Assembly (NCBI RefSeq): GCF_024623455.1
Contig: NZ_JANIPJ010000019.1
Coordinates: 86,864-150,863 of the forward strand
DNA length: 64,000 bases
Source of the DNA: Paenibacillus soyae
Lineage (GTDB): Bacteria; Bacillota; Bacilli; Paenibacillales; Paenibacillaceae
Direction: 5' to 3'
The notes beneath the pieces are model-generated. The model saw only the letters and a program-made list of their open reading frames with translations. It was not told the origin of the DNA and did no database searches. This document shows, one piece after another, positions 26,980-36,011 of this stretch (positions within the stretch are counted from its first letter, which is position 1; every line of letters begins with the position of its first letter). The translations under genes were made by a program, and so were the position numbers.

Positions 26980-28125
26980 TCACCTCGATCTATTATGACG
27001 CAAATATCTGACGATTTGTTGCGCGGGTTTCTTCGCTTGGTTCTTCAGATCCAGAATGGCAGGGCCGTAACGGACGCGCCATTCCTCCGGGGAATCGAGC
27101 AGCGCGCAGGCCGCATCGGCAAAAGCTTCGGCGTCCAGCGAATCCGTGGTGCCGATCGGCTTCAGCCCCAATCGACCCAGGAACTGGTCGATCTTCGGGT
27201 CGTACGACAAGCCAAGCAGCGGAATCTGCTGATTGGCGGCGTAGATGAGCGCGTGCAGGCGCATGCCCAGCAGCGCGTCGCAGTTGCTGACCTCCAGAAG
27301 CATCGCCTGGGGGTCGTCGCCCGGGTCGGCCAGCTCGGCGGAGCTTCCATCGCCGAGCAGGCCGCTCAGCCGTTCCATCACCTGCTCCGACGTAACCTTG
27401 TCGGCGGGGGTGTGGAACGGCAGGAAGCGCAGCCGAACCGGCCTGCGCTTCGACAGCGCGACCAGCGCCTCGGCGGCGCGCGCCATATCGGCGCCGTCCT
27501 CGCGCCAACGGCGCAGCGAGACGCCGATGACCGGCGGCGTCTCCGCAACACCTACCGCCGGCTCAACAGTCCCCGCCGGCAGCGGCAAACCCATTACCGG
27601 ATCGGGCACGACCTCGATCCGGTCCAGCGGCACGCCCATCCGCCCCAGCAGGGCAGCGGACTCGGCGTCCCGCACGGACACGTACTTGCTCCGGCGCATC
27701 GCGCTCCGGATCAAGGGGAACATCGCGCGCCGGCTCACCGGGCCGATGCCTTGCGCGTAAGCGAACGTCGGCTTGCCCAGCCACTGGGCGAGCTTCATCA
27801 CGCCGACGTAATACGGGATCGTCAACGCGCCCGTGACGTCCTGCAGCAAGCTTCCGCCGCCGCTGATCAGCCCGTCGCACGAGCGCAGCGTTCTCAACAG
27901 ATCGCCAGGACGCATGCGGTGGGCCGCTTCCACGCCGTACATGCGGCTTGTCCACTCCGGATCGGCCGACAGCACGACCGGCTGAACGCGAATGCCCCCG
28001 GCGGCCGCTTCTTCCTCCAGCGCCAGCAGGATGGAGCGGAGCACCGCTTCATCGCCGCTGTTGTGGAAGCCGTAGAAGCCGGAGATAGCTATGCGGAATA
28101 TTTGCGAATCGTTGGTGCCAGCCAT
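26980..28125 (-). CDS. csaB: CsaB, polysaccharide pyruvyl transferase
   Basis: CsaB adds ketal pyruvate to the secondary wall polymer; in Bacillus anthracis and Paenibacillus alvei this is needed for SLH-domain binding. The 381-residue protein opens with ISGFYGFHNSGDEAVL, then GLISGGGSLLQDVTG, FAYAQGIGPV, RDAESAALLGRMG and the C-terminal GMRLHALIYAA and GLSYDPKIDQFL, all typical of PF04230. ATG 28125 has AGGAG 10 nt upstream and overlaps the preceding gene by 37 nt. The neighbouring SLH genes make the functional link direct. Confidence 0.94.
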   Translation of the reverse strand: MAGTNDSQIFRIAISGFYGFHNSGDEAVLRSILLALEEEAAAGGIRVQPVVLSADPEWTSRMYGVEAAHRMRPGDLLRTLRSCDGLISGGGSLLQDVTGALTIPYYVGVMKLAQWLGKPTFAYAQGIGPVSRRAMFPLIRSAMRRSKYVSVRDAESAALLGRMGVPLDRIEVVPDPVMGLPLPAGTVEPAVGVAETPPVIGVSLRRWREDGADMARAAEALVALSKRRPVRLRFLPFHTPADKVTSEQVMERLSGLLGDGSSAELADPGDDPQAMLLEVSNCDALLGMRLHALIYAANQQIPLLGLSYDPKIDQFLGRLGLKPIGTTDSLDAEAFADAACALLDSPEEWRVRYGPAILDLKNQAKKPAQQIVRYLRHNRSR

Positions 28126-30206
28126 TTGCGATAGACTCCTTCCACGACAAGCCATGCGGCAATCAGAATGCCGCCGATGATGATGCCCGCGCCCAGACCG
28201 AGCAGCGTGCGTACGATCGAAATGTACAGAGGCGTATGAATATGCGTGAACGTGCTGACCATCGTCAGCTGTCCGAGCGCACCTACGATAATAAGTACCC
28301 ACGCCGCGCGATAACGAATCGCGAGGAACAGGCCGAGCAGCAGAGGCGGATGCCCCAGCATAAACTCCTTAAAGCGTGGACGAACGCCGAACGTCGATTC
28401 CAGCCAGCCGCGGACGAGCATCTCGATCCCCGACACTTCGCCGGCATTGCCCGTTCTGGACAGATAGTAGAAGCCGACGGCGCCGATGACTACGGCAATG
28501 ACGATCCACGCGACGCGGACAGGCTCGCGCAGAAGCTTGATGGCTCGTCCGATCACCCCGCGGCCGTCGCTGCTCTCATAGAGCACGACATACACGGCAA
28601 CGAGGAACAGCGGCGCCAAGTGCAGCACGCTGACGCCACGGAACTGCTCCAGCACGAGGTTGTACGTAATATTGTTGAGCAGTCCGAATACGAGCGGAAT
28701 CGCCGTCCACGAGATCAGCGTTGCCGCGACGAACCAAGCGATCGCGGTGCCGAGCCGGCGGCCGATGGATACGTTCGGGAACACCCAAGCCGTTCTCTTC
28801 TCGGCTCCACCAGTCGTTCCCACGCTCCATTCCTCGCCGCCGACCATCCGGCGCTCCCCGACCGTTCTCGAATAGATGCGGTTCATGACCCAGATCAAGG
28901 CGAGCGTAGGAGCGCTGACGGCGGCGCCAAGCGCCAGCCCTTGCTCCATTAGCGAGCTGTTCAGCACGTACAAGCCCGCCGAGCCAACCAGCCCGATCAG
29001 GAATACGGGAATGGTGATAGCCGGGATAAAAGCAGCGACAAGAAGCGTAATGATCGCGATCGCGCCTAGAGCCACGATGCCGCGGACCGGCTTCTCCCAG
29101 GATGCTTTCTCATAGTCGAAAGGCTGGGCGATGCCCGCTGGGAACCCCGCCTCTTCCACATGCGCGATGACTCCGGCTTCGCCGCCCATGGCGTCGGCCA
29201 GCTTGTCGATGGAGTTCTCGAGCACGCCGCGATCCTGATTGCCTTTGTTCATCGTGTTCAGGAAGAACATCCGGATATTGCGGTCCTTCGCCGCGAGCTC
29301 GAAACGGTCGGCGATGCCGGCCGTCGTCATCTCGATGCTGTCCTCCGGCGACAGCGAATACACGCGGACCACATTATAGTCTGTCAAATAAGCCAATTTA
29401 TTAATGCCCTGCTGCGGTTTCTTCAAATTCTCGATGGCCGTGAGGCCCAAATCGTACTGCTTCAGCAGCTCGCCGAAGCTGTCGAGGCTGTGGCTGGCGC
29501 CTTGATCCGACGCGCCCTTGGCCTTCTCCCCGTCGAACAGGACGCGGGTAACGCCGTAAGCCTTCAACCGTTCAAGCTGAGCTGCCGTTCTCTCCGCATC
29601 GTAAGGCACGACGCGGTCGGAGAACCGCGGGAGAATGTGGAAGCCCGCATCCGCCACCGCTTGCAGCGTCATCGGATCGAAATCCAGCGTCTTCAGCGCC
29701 GCAGCCGTCGATGATTCCTCCAGCACAAGGCCGCCGCGACCCTCGAACGACCAATCGCGGTACGGCACGCCCATGCGGTCGTATGCCTCGCGGATGACGG
29801 GACCGAGCTTCTCCTCTTCTTCCGGACCGTCGAATACCACGTACGTATGGTTGACTTCGCCGCTAGGCACGGTGCCTTGAAGCAAAGCCGCGTCCTCTTC
29901 ATTGTAATAAGTAAGCCTTCCGGCTTGTCTCAGCTCCTTCAAGGAGCTCTCGTAGACGGCCATCGTCGTGATGCCCGCGGCCTTCAGCCTCTCCAGCTTC
30001 TCTTCCACGAAATCCTCGGGACGCGGCTGCAGCTCCGCGACCTCCACGATATCCCGGTAGTCGAACACGTATTCGACCGTGTCCGCCGTCCCTTCCATCG
30101 CCATTCTCGACGCGCCGAGCGGCAGGGCCGCCACTACGCCGATAAGCGTAATGATCCACAGCCACAGCTTCGCCCGGCGATTCCAACGCTGCCAACGCAT
30201 AAGCAC
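28089..30206 (-). CDS. DUF5693-family membrane protein
   Basis: 705 residues from GTG 30206 with GGAGG 8 nt upstream. An N-terminal anchor (LWLWIITLIGVVAALPLG) is followed by an extracytoplasmic region to about residue 360, with repeated themes (LERLKAAGITTMAVYESSL, LERLKAYGVTRVLFDGEK) like parts of an alpha/beta barrel. About ten membrane helices follow. The family is regularly encoded just upstream of csaB, and here it overlaps csaB, so a part in making, modifying or exporting the wall polymer is likely but unproven. A flippase or polymerase-like role is inference only. Confidence 0.8.
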   Translation of the reverse strand: MLMRWQRWNRRAKLWLWIITLIGVVAALPLGASRMAMEGTADTVEYVFDYRDIVEVAELQPRPEDFVEEKLERLKAAGITTMAVYESSLKELRQAGRLTYYNEEDAALLQGTVPSGEVNHTYVVFDGPEEEEKLGPVIREAYDRMGVPYRDWSFEGRGGLVLEESSTAAALKTLDFDPMTLQAVADAGFHILPRFSDRVVPYDAERTAAQLERLKAYGVTRVLFDGEKAKGASDQGASHSLDSFGELLKQYDLGLTAIENLKKPQQGINKLAYLTDYNVVRVYSLSPEDSIEMTTAGIADRFELAAKDRNIRMFFLNTMNKGNQDRGVLENSIDKLADAMGGEAGVIAHVEEAGFPAGIAQPFDYEKASWEKPVRGIVALGAIAIITLLVAAFIPAITIPVFLIGLVGSAGLYVLNSSLMEQGLALGAAVSAPTLALIWVMNRIYSRTVGERRMVGGEEWSVGTTGGAEKRTAWVFPNVSIGRRLGTAIAWFVAATLISWTAIPLVFGLLNNITYNLVLEQFRGVSVLHLAPLFLVAVYVVLYESSDGRGVIGRAIKLLREPVRVAWIVIAVVIGAVGFYYLSRTGNAGEVSGIEMLVRGWLESTFGVRPRFKEFMLGHPPLLLGLFLAIRYRAAWVLIIVGALGQLTMVSTFTHIHTPLYISIVRTLLGLGAGIIIGGILIAAWLVVEGVYRKWLAPTIRKYSA

Positions 30207-30228
30207 TGTCTAATCCTCCGTTCCGAAT

Positions 30229-31947
30229 CTACACCGCGCCGTCCACGCGGGACATAACGGTTGCTCTAAGGGCGTTCAGCGCCGCGGCCGCGGCTTCCGA
30301 CGAATCCTTCTTCACGCCAAAATAAACCTTAATCTTCGGCTCCGTACCCGATGGCCGCAGGCAGAACCACGAGCCGTCCTCCAGCATGTACTTCAGGACG
30401 TTCTCCGGACGAAGACCGTCGAGGCCGCCGCTGTAGTCCAGCGCCTTCGCGATCTTCACGCCGCCAATCTCGGCAGGCGGGTTCTTGCGCCAATCGTTCA
30501 TGATCGCGCCGATCTTCTGCACGCCGTCGAGGCCCTTCAGCGTGCGGGACTCGAGCCCCTCCAGGTAGTAGCCGAACGTGCCGTACAGCTCCCCGAGAAC
30601 GTCGTAGAGCGTCTTGCCCTTGCTGCTGTAGTAAGCGGCCGCTTCGCAGATAATCATCGCCGCCACGATCGCGTCTTTGTCGCGCGCATACGTGCCGGTC
30701 AAGTAGCCGTAGCTCTCCTCGTAGCCGAACAGGAAGGAACGTTCTCCGGTTTTCTCGTAGCCCGTCATTTTCTCCCCGATATATTTGAAGCCGGTGAGCG
30801 TGTTCTCGACTTCCGCGCCGTAAGCGCGAGCGATGTCCGCGCCCATCTCGCTTGTGACGATCGTCTTGACGACAACGCCGTTAGCCGGCAGCAGACCGCG
30901 CTCCTTCAGCACGCTCAACTTGTAATGCACCATCAGAGCGCCGGACTGGTTGCCCGAGAGCACGACATAGTCGCCTTTGTTATCCTTCACGACGGCGCCC
31001 ATGCGGTCGGCATCGGGATCCGTGCCGATGATGATGTCCGCGTTCACTTCCTTAGCCATCTGGATCGCCAGCTCGAACGCTTCCCTCTCCTCCGGGTTAG
31101 GCGATTTCACCGTGCTGAAGTAGCCGTCCGGCTGCTCCTGCTCCTTCACGATATGCACATTGCGGAAGCCGATGCCCTTCAGCGCCTCGCGCACCGGAAT
31201 GTTGCCCGTGCCGTGCAGCGGCGTGAAGACGACGCCGAAGCTCTCGCCGAGCTCGCCTTGCAGCAGCTCCTTGTTTAAGCTTTCGCCGATGACGGTATCA
31301 ATATATTGACGGTCCGCTTCCTCACCGAGCCATACGAGCAGACCCTGCGCCTCCGCTTCTTCCTGCGTCAGGCGTTTGATCGCGTCGAAGCTGATCGCGC
31401 CGATTGCCGCGATGACCTGCTCCGCATCCTCCGGGATCAGCTGGCAGCCGTCCGCGCCGTACGCCTTGTAGCCGTTGTACTCCGGCGGGTTATGGCTCGC
31501 CGTGATTACGATGCCGCTGGAGCAGCCGAGCTCGCGTACCGCGAACGACAGCTGAGGCGTCGGGCGCAGACCGCGGAACAAGTAGGTTTTGATCCCGTTG
31601 CCCGCAAGCACCAGGGCGGAATCCAGAGCGAATTCCGGCGAGTTGTTACGGGAATCGTGGGCGATGACGACGGATGGCGCCGATCCTCCGGCGCGCGCGA
31701 GCAGCCAGTTCGCCAGGCCTTGCGTTGCCTTGCCGACGGTGTAGGCGTTCATCCGGTTCGTCCCGGCGCCCATCACGCCGCGCAGTCCTCCCGTCCCGAA
31801 CTCGAGATCGCGGTAGAAGCGGTCCGTAATTTCTTTCTCCTGTCCGGCAATGCCGCGCAGCTCCGACTTGGTCGCCTCGTCGATCATCGGATCGTTCAAC
31901 CAGGCTTCATAACGCGATTGTATCGTTTCACTAGCGATTTGATTCAT
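30229..31947 (-). CDS. pgcA: Alpha-phosphoglucomutase / phospho-sugar mutase
   Basis: Interconverts glucose-6-P and glucose-1-P for UDP-glucose and wall glycans. About 572 residues, as in Bacillus PgcA. Motifs: GTGGLRGVMGAGTNRMN near the N-terminus, phosphoserine loop GIVITASHNPPEYNG (Ser about 151), metal loop IIGTDPDADRMG, sugar loop GYEESYGYL, and phosphate-binding RPSGTEPKIKVYFG. ATG 31947 has a weak GGGGAT site; the upstream in-frame ATG at 31971 has none. It may share a transcript with the DUF5693-csaB cluster 22 bp downstream. Confidence 0.92.
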   Translation of the reverse strand: MNQIASETIQSRYEAWLNDPMIDEATKSELRGIAGQEKEITDRFYRDLEFGTGGLRGVMGAGTNRMNAYTVGKATQGLANWLLARAGGSAPSVVIAHDSRNNSPEFALDSALVLAGNGIKTYLFRGLRPTPQLSFAVRELGCSSGIVITASHNPPEYNGYKAYGADGCQLIPEDAEQVIAAIGAISFDAIKRLTQEEAEAQGLLVWLGEEADRQYIDTVIGESLNKELLQGELGESFGVVFTPLHGTGNIPVREALKGIGFRNVHIVKEQEQPDGYFSTVKSPNPEEREAFELAIQMAKEVNADIIIGTDPDADRMGAVVKDNKGDYVVLSGNQSGALMVHYKLSVLKERGLLPANGVVVKTIVTSEMGADIARAYGAEVENTLTGFKYIGEKMTGYEKTGERSFLFGYEESYGYLTGTYARDKDAIVAAMIICEAAAYYSSKGKTLYDVLGELYGTFGYYLEGLESRTLKGLDGVQKIGAIMNDWRKNPPAEIGGVKIAKALDYSGGLDGLRPENVLKYMLEDGSWFCLRPSGTEPKIKVYFGVKKDSSEAAAAALNALRATVMSRVDGAV

Positions 31948-32008
31948 TACAGCATCCCCATTTCCATCCATTAGTTTTTTTTAATTTATGTATATTCTAG
32001 TATGAACA

Positions 32009-32440
32009 TTAAGAACGGTCCGACAGCGCGAACATGAGCTCGCCCTCGGCTACAACCTTGTCACCAACCTTGGCGGTAGCTTGTCCTTTGCCGATCGGTC
32101 CTTTGAGCCTCGTAATCTGTACCTCTAGAATGAGCGTGTCGCCAGGCTTCACCTGGTCGCGGAAACGGAAGCCGTCAATGCCCGCGAAGAAGCCCAGCTT
32201 GCCTTTGTTCGCCTCCACCATCAGCATGGCCACCGAGCCGACCTGAGCAAGCGCTTCGACGATCAGTACGCCCGGCATAACCGGATACCCCGGGAAATGC
32301 CCTACAAAATAGGGTTCGTTCATCGTGACGTTTTTGAGACCTACGGCGCGTACGCCCGGCTCGACCTCCAGGATGCGGTCCACCAGCAGAAACGGCGGGC
32401 GGTGCGGAATGATTTCTTGAATTTGATTAATGTCCAGCAT
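32009..32440 (-). CDS. fabZ: 3-hydroxyacyl-ACP dehydratase FabZ
   Basis: Dehydrates 3-hydroxyacyl-ACP in fatty-acid elongation. 143 residues, a normal hot-dog enzyme. It starts ILDINQI-like and has HRPPFLLVDRI, then GHFPGYPVMPGVLIVEALAQVG with catalytic His48 and Glu62, and the C-terminal KGQATAKVGDKVVAEGE. The Shine-Dalgarno is GAGAGGG. In B. subtilis this gene lies beside flhP; here an unrelated block lies between them. Confidence 0.96.
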   Translation of the reverse strand: MLDINQIQEIIPHRPPFLLVDRILEVEPGVRAVGLKNVTMNEPYFVGHFPGYPVMPGVLIVEALAQVGSVAMLMVEANKGKLGFFAGIDGFRFRDQVKPGDTLILEVQITRLKGPIGKGQATAKVGDKVVAEGELMFALSDRS

Positions 32441-32545
32441 AGCAAATGTCCCCTCTCGAGCTTTTCTTAGTATAAAACCGGCGTTCTTAAGCGAAACTAT
32501 ACGTATCCTTCATAAAACTGCAGATTATGGAGGTTAAGATAAGGG

Positions 32546-32584
32546 GGCTTGATCTATGGACCCGAAGCGTCCATGGATCAAGCC
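32546..32584. terminator. Hairpin downstream of the pgsA-like gene
   Basis: A 16-bp stem with one G-T pair, GGCTTGATCTATGGAC (32546-32561) with GTCCATGGATCAAGCC (32569-32584). The T-run is weak on the minus strand, so it may be a partial terminator between the pgsA-like gene and fabZ. Confidence 0.6.
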
Positions 32585-32608
32585 TCTTTCTGCTTCTTGG
32601 TGACCGGG

Positions 32609-33139
32609 CTACGCATGCCCCGAAGGCGTCTCCGCTTGACCATTGAGCGTCTTGTAAGACAGCAGGTATACGAAGGACGTCAGGAACGAGAACGCGATAA
32701 CGACCCATAAGTATGTATGCGCGAAAGGCGCTTCGAAAAAGATAAACATAATCGCGAAGTAAAATAACACGGTTGTCAGCTTGCCCATCCAGTTGGCCGG
32801 CACGTTCTTCTTCCCTCGGAAATGAGCGAACAGGCCTCCCGCGATCATGCCCAAATCGCGCAGGAACATCGCTCCCGCGGCCCACCACGAAATATGTCCG
32901 GATACAAGCAGGGACACGATAACGGTGATGAGCATCAGCTTATCCGCGAGCGGATCCAGCATCTCGCCGGCAGGCGTCACTTGGCCGAACTTGCGGGCAA
33001 TATACCCGTCGAGCACGTCGGTCACACCGGCTGCAACCACAACGAGGAACGCGGGGATCATGTGACCGCTGGCGAACACGCCGATATAGACGGGAATCAA
33101 CAGAAATCGCAAGGCTGTCAATAAGTTAGGCAGATTCAA
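32609..33139 (-). CDS. pgsA: CDP-alcohol phosphatidyltransferase, PgsA-like
   Basis: 176 residues, about five membrane helices. The CDP-OH-P signature is complete: DVLDGYIARKFGQVTPAGEM followed by LDPLADK. The N-terminus NLPNLLTALRFLLIPVY is typical of phosphatidylglycerophosphate synthase (CDP-DAG + glycerol-3-P). It might be a second PgsA-like enzyme rather than the essential one, usually found near recA/cinA. Start TTG 33139 with GGAGGAG 8 nt upstream. Divergent from tetR, with promoter TTTTCA-17-TATAAT at 33219-33191. Confidence 0.85.
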   Translation of the reverse strand: MNLPNLLTALRFLLIPVYIGVFASGHMIPAFLVVVAAGVTDVLDGYIARKFGQVTPAGEMLDPLADKLMLITVIVSLLVSGHISWWAAGAMFLRDLGMIAGGLFAHFRGKKNVPANWMGKLTTVLFYFAIMFIFFEAPFAHTYLWVVIAFSFLTSFVYLLSYKTLNGQAETPSGHA

Positions 33140-33190
33140 CGTTCACACTCCTCCGGTGTCCTACGGAATGTTCCACCATGGTTCCCAACT

Positions 33191-33219
33191 ATTATAAACT
33201 ACCTCCTCGAAAATGAAAA
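33191..33219 (-). promoter_or_regulatory. Promoter of the pgsA-like gene
   Basis: Minus strand TTTTCA (33219-33214), 17 nt, perfect TATAAT (33196-33191). A short GC hairpin (CCGCGG pairs, 33224-33242) lies just upstream. Confidence 0.6.
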
Positions 33220-33260
33220 CAAACCGCGGTCCAGGGCCGCGGCTTCAAAACGAAAAGTCC

Positions 33261-33309
33261 TTGCGCGCCCACGAGAGGGCGTGCTAGAATACTGACTGAA
33301 CGTTCAGTA
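33261..33309 (+). promoter_or_regulatory. tetR promoter with TetR-type operator
   Basis: TTGCGC (33261-33266), 18 nt, TAGAAT (33285-33290), then the perfect palindrome CTGAACGTTCAG (33296-33307), extended to ACTGACTGAACGTTCAGTAT. TGAACGTTCA is a common TetR/AcrR operator core. Placed at the start point, it predicts autorepression of the tetR-MFS pair. Confidence 0.7.
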
Positions 33310-33353
33310 TACATATGATATTGTGCGTGAAATGATCGGAAGGGAGCGAAGCC

Positions 33354-33971
33354 TTGAATAGAAAGCAGCAGCAGACCGAAGTGACCAAAGCCCGTCTCAT
33401 GGAAGCCGCATTCGCTATCTTCTCGCACCGTGGCTACGTCTCCGCTTCTATAGAAGAGATAGCATGTGCGACGGGCACCAGCAAGGCCAATATTTATTAC
33501 CATTTCAAAAGCAAGGAAGGCCTCTTCCTCGCCCTGCTCGACCGTTACGATGCCGAATGGATGGCGCTCTGGGAGGAGCAGCGCGTTCGTTACCATTCCG
33601 TTGCCGAGATGCTTCACGGCATGATCAACATGAGCTTGCCGCAAGGCTTCCATCATCCTCTTAATCGCGCGGCCAGGGAATTTTTGGACGATGCTTGGGG
33701 GAAGAGCGAAGAAGGAAGGCGGTTATTCGCCGAGCGGGTCGAAGAGAAACGGCTGTTCCTGATCGCGCTCCTGCAAGAAGGAATCGACAGCGGCGAGCTG
33801 AAGACCGGGAACGTCTCCGAGCTAGCGCTCATTCTGGAAAGCTTGTTCCGCGGACTCGGCGAGACGACGCGGGATATGAAGCTGGACGACGCGATGAAGA
33901 TTTATAATTGCGCGCTGGAAGCTTTCTTGCATGGAATTGCGGCGAAGTGCGTAGGAAATGGTAAGGAGTAA
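33354..33971 (+). CDS. TetR/AcrR-family repressor
   Basis: 205 residues from TTG 33354 with AAGGGAG 7 nt upstream. The N-terminal helix-turn-helix (residues about 8-55) contains LMEAAFAIFSHRGYVSASIE and GTSKANIYYHFKSKEGLF, typical of the family. The C-terminal ligand domain (60-195) is not diagnostic. It precedes a DHA2-type exporter by 36 bp and a matching operator lies in its promoter, so it most likely senses a toxic compound and derepresses the pump. The inducer is unknown. Confidence 0.92.
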   Translation: MNRKQQQTEVTKARLMEAAFAIFSHRGYVSASIEEIACATGTSKANIYYHFKSKEGLFLALLDRYDAEWMALWEEQRVRYHSVAEMLHGMINMSLPQGFHHPLNRAAREFLDDAWGKSEEGRRLFAERVEEKRLFLIALLQEGIDSGELKTGNVSELALILESLFRGLGETTRDMKLDDAMKIYNCALEAFLHGIAAKCVGNGKE

Positions 33972-34007
33972 AGAGAAATCGGTTAAGGATATGGAGGAGT
34001 TAAAGAA

Positions 34008-35477
34008 ATGCATACCGCATCTGCCGCTACGGCGGCGCCCCGAGATCTGGGGAACGTCAAGAGACTGCCGATTCTGATCTCGTTGATCATCGGCGCGTTT
34101 TTTTCCATTCTAAATGAAACCTTGCTCAACATCGCACTTGTCGATTTGGTTGAAGATTTCGGCGTAACGTTTAATACCGTGCAATGGCTGTCCACCAGCT
34201 ACATGCTGACGGTCGGCATTCTGATCCCGGTGTCCGCGCTGCTCGTGCAGTGGTTCACGACACGGCAGATGTTCCTCGGCGCGATGACGCTGTTCTCTCT
34301 CGGCACGCTCGTGTGCGCGCTGGCGCCCGAGTTCTACGTGCTTCTCATCGGGCGGATCATCCAAGCGCTCGGAACGGGTCTCATGCTTCCTGTTATGATG
34401 AACACGATTCTTGTGCTCTACCCGCCTGAGAAACGCGGTGCGGCAATGGGCAGTATCGGTCTTGTCATCATGTTCGCGCCGGCGATCGGCCCGACTTTGT
34501 CCGGCTTGATTCTGGAAGCAACGGATAACTGGCGCTGGTTGTTTTATCTGGTGCTGCCTTTTGGCATTTTCGCGATCGCTTTTGCGGCAATCTTCCTTAA
34601 GAACGTGTCCGACGTAACGAAACCTAGAGTCGATGTTTTGTCCATTATTTTGTCTACGATCGCGTTCGGCGGCATCGTCTACGGCTTTAGCAGCCTGGGC
34701 GGCCACGGCTCCGAAGGCAGCGGCTGGTCCGATCCGAAGGTTTACGGCACGGTAATCGCCGGCGGAATCGGTCTGATCCTATTCGTTTGGAGACAGCTGA
34801 AGATGCGCGAGCCGATGCTCGACATGCGCGCGTTCAAGGCGCCTATGTTCTCGTACAGTACCATACTTATTATCATCGTCATGATGGCGTTGTTCTCGAC
34901 GCTGATGCTGCTCCCGATCCTCATGCAGACGGGCATGGCCCTGACGGCGTTCGCCGCCGGCCTAGTGCTGCTCCCTGGCGGTATCGTCAACGGCTTCTTG
35001 TCGCCGATTACCGGCAAGCTGTTCGATAAATTCGGTCCTCGCGCGCTCGTTATCCCAGGATCGGCGATTCTGGTTGTCATCATGTACTGCTTCACGCAAA
35101 TCTCGCTGGAGACGAGCAAAGGCATGATCATTCTGCTGCACTGCAACATGAGCCTTGCGATGTCCATGATCATGATGCCGGCGCAGACGAACGGTCTGAA
35201 CCAGCTGACGCCAAAATACTACCCGCACGGCTCCGCTATCTTGAGCACGCTGCAGCAAGTAGCAGGCGCGCTTGGCATCGCCTTCTTCATCAGCATCATG
35301 TCGTCCGGAACGAAGGACTACTTGCTGAGCTCGTCCGACCCGACGTCGCCGGCGGAGCTGGCTGGCTCGGTTATGGCCGGCATCCACAATGCCTTCGAAG
35401 TCGGGATGTACTTCTCCATTGTGGCGCTGATCCTCTCCTTCTTCGTGAAACGCGTCACGGCTCCGAAGGAGTTCTAA
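34008..35477 (+). CDS. MFS drug exporter, DHA2 (EmrB/QacA) family
   Basis: 489 residues with about 14 predicted membrane helices, as in 14-TMS proton antiporters. Family marks: the first helix with NETLLNIALVDLVEDF (antiporter motif D1-like), WLSTSYMLTVGILIPVSALL, GRIIQALGTGLMLPVMMN (motif C region), and the loop VSDVTKPRVDVLSIILS. ATG 34008 has GGAGGAG 8 nt upstream. Co-transcribed with and presumably regulated by the upstream tetR gene, ending at the terminator at 35551. Substrate not predictable. Confidence 0.93.
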   Translation: MHTASAATAAPRDLGNVKRLPILISLIIGAFFSILNETLLNIALVDLVEDFGVTFNTVQWLSTSYMLTVGILIPVSALLVQWFTTRQMFLGAMTLFSLGTLVCALAPEFYVLLIGRIIQALGTGLMLPVMMNTILVLYPPEKRGAAMGSIGLVIMFAPAIGPTLSGLILEATDNWRWLFYLVLPFGIFAIAFAAIFLKNVSDVTKPRVDVLSIILSTIAFGGIVYGFSSLGGHGSEGSGWSDPKVYGTVIAGGIGLILFVWRQLKMREPMLDMRAFKAPMFSYSTILIIIVMMALFSTLMLLPILMQTGMALTAFAAGLVLLPGGIVNGFLSPITGKLFDKFGPRALVIPGSAILVVIMYCFTQISLETSKGMIILLHCNMSLAMSMIMMPAQTNGLNQLTPKYYPHGSAILSTLQQVAGALGIAFFISIMSSGTKDYLLSSSDPTSPAELAGSVMAGIHNAFEVGMYFSIVALILSFFVKRVTAPKEF

Positions 35478-35550
35478 GGAACGTTAAACACACCCGATAG
35501 GCTTGGTTGGAGCTCAGATTCCAGCATCGCCAAGCCAGACACCAATTAAC

Positions 35551-35596
35551 AAAGGCAGCTAAGCACAGTCCCCAATGACCGTGCAGAGCTGCCTTT
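35551..35596 (+). terminator. Terminator of the tetR-MFS operon
   Basis: AAAGGCAGCT (35551-35560) pairs with AGCTGCCTTT (about 35587-35596), inner GCAC/GTGC, followed by TTTTC. Confidence 0.88.
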
Positions 35597-35640
35597 TTTC
35601 ATTCATTGGTTACTCTCCTCCGTCTACTCCGTCACCCCGC

Positions 35641-35945
35641 GCACCAGTAACCCGATTTTCTCGGCCTATTGAGCACCACAGCACCCTCACCTCACGAGTA
35701 ACCCGATTTTCTCGGCCTATTGCGCGCCACAGCACCCTCACCGCACCAGTAACCCGATTTTCCCGGCCTATTGCGCTCCACCGCACCCTTCCCGCACCAG
35801 TAACCCGACTTTCTCGGCCTATTGCGCTCCACCTCACCATCCCGCACCAGTAACCCGACTTTTTCGGCCTATTGCGCTCCACCGCACCCTTCCCCCACCA
35901 GTAACCCGACTTTCTCGGCCTACTGCGCCCCACAGCCCTTGCCCG
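35641..35945. repeat. Six-copy 51-bp tandem repeat
   Basis: The anchor GTAACCCGA/GTAACCCGAC occurs at 35647, 35698, 35749, 35800, 35850 and 35901, so the period is 51 bp with one 50-bp step. Each unit carries a CCGA-N5-TCGG mini-hairpin followed by GGCCTATTGCGC and a C-rich spacer. The period is nearly a multiple of three, which keeps long frames open on both strands; these are treated as by-products. No protein family or CRISPR spacer logic fits, since whole units are repeated. Confidence 0.9.
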
Positions 35946-35958
35946 CCGATGCACGCAA

Positions 35959-35986
35959 AAAATAAAGGACATATTACCTTTATTTT
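35959..35986. repeat. Perfect AT-rich hairpin
   Basis: AAAATAAAGG (35959-35968) and CCTTTATTTT (35977-35986) form a perfect 10-bp stem with an 8-nt loop. It lies between the 51-bp array and the palindromic element and might be part of the same composite repeat. Confidence 0.8.
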
Positions 35987-36011
35987 CAGCTGAAATCCTA
36001 CATGCGAGCAA

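Noticed and set aside
35610..36011. Open frames across the 51-bp array on both strands
   Set aside because: They exist because 51 is a multiple of three; no start signals and no family resemblance.
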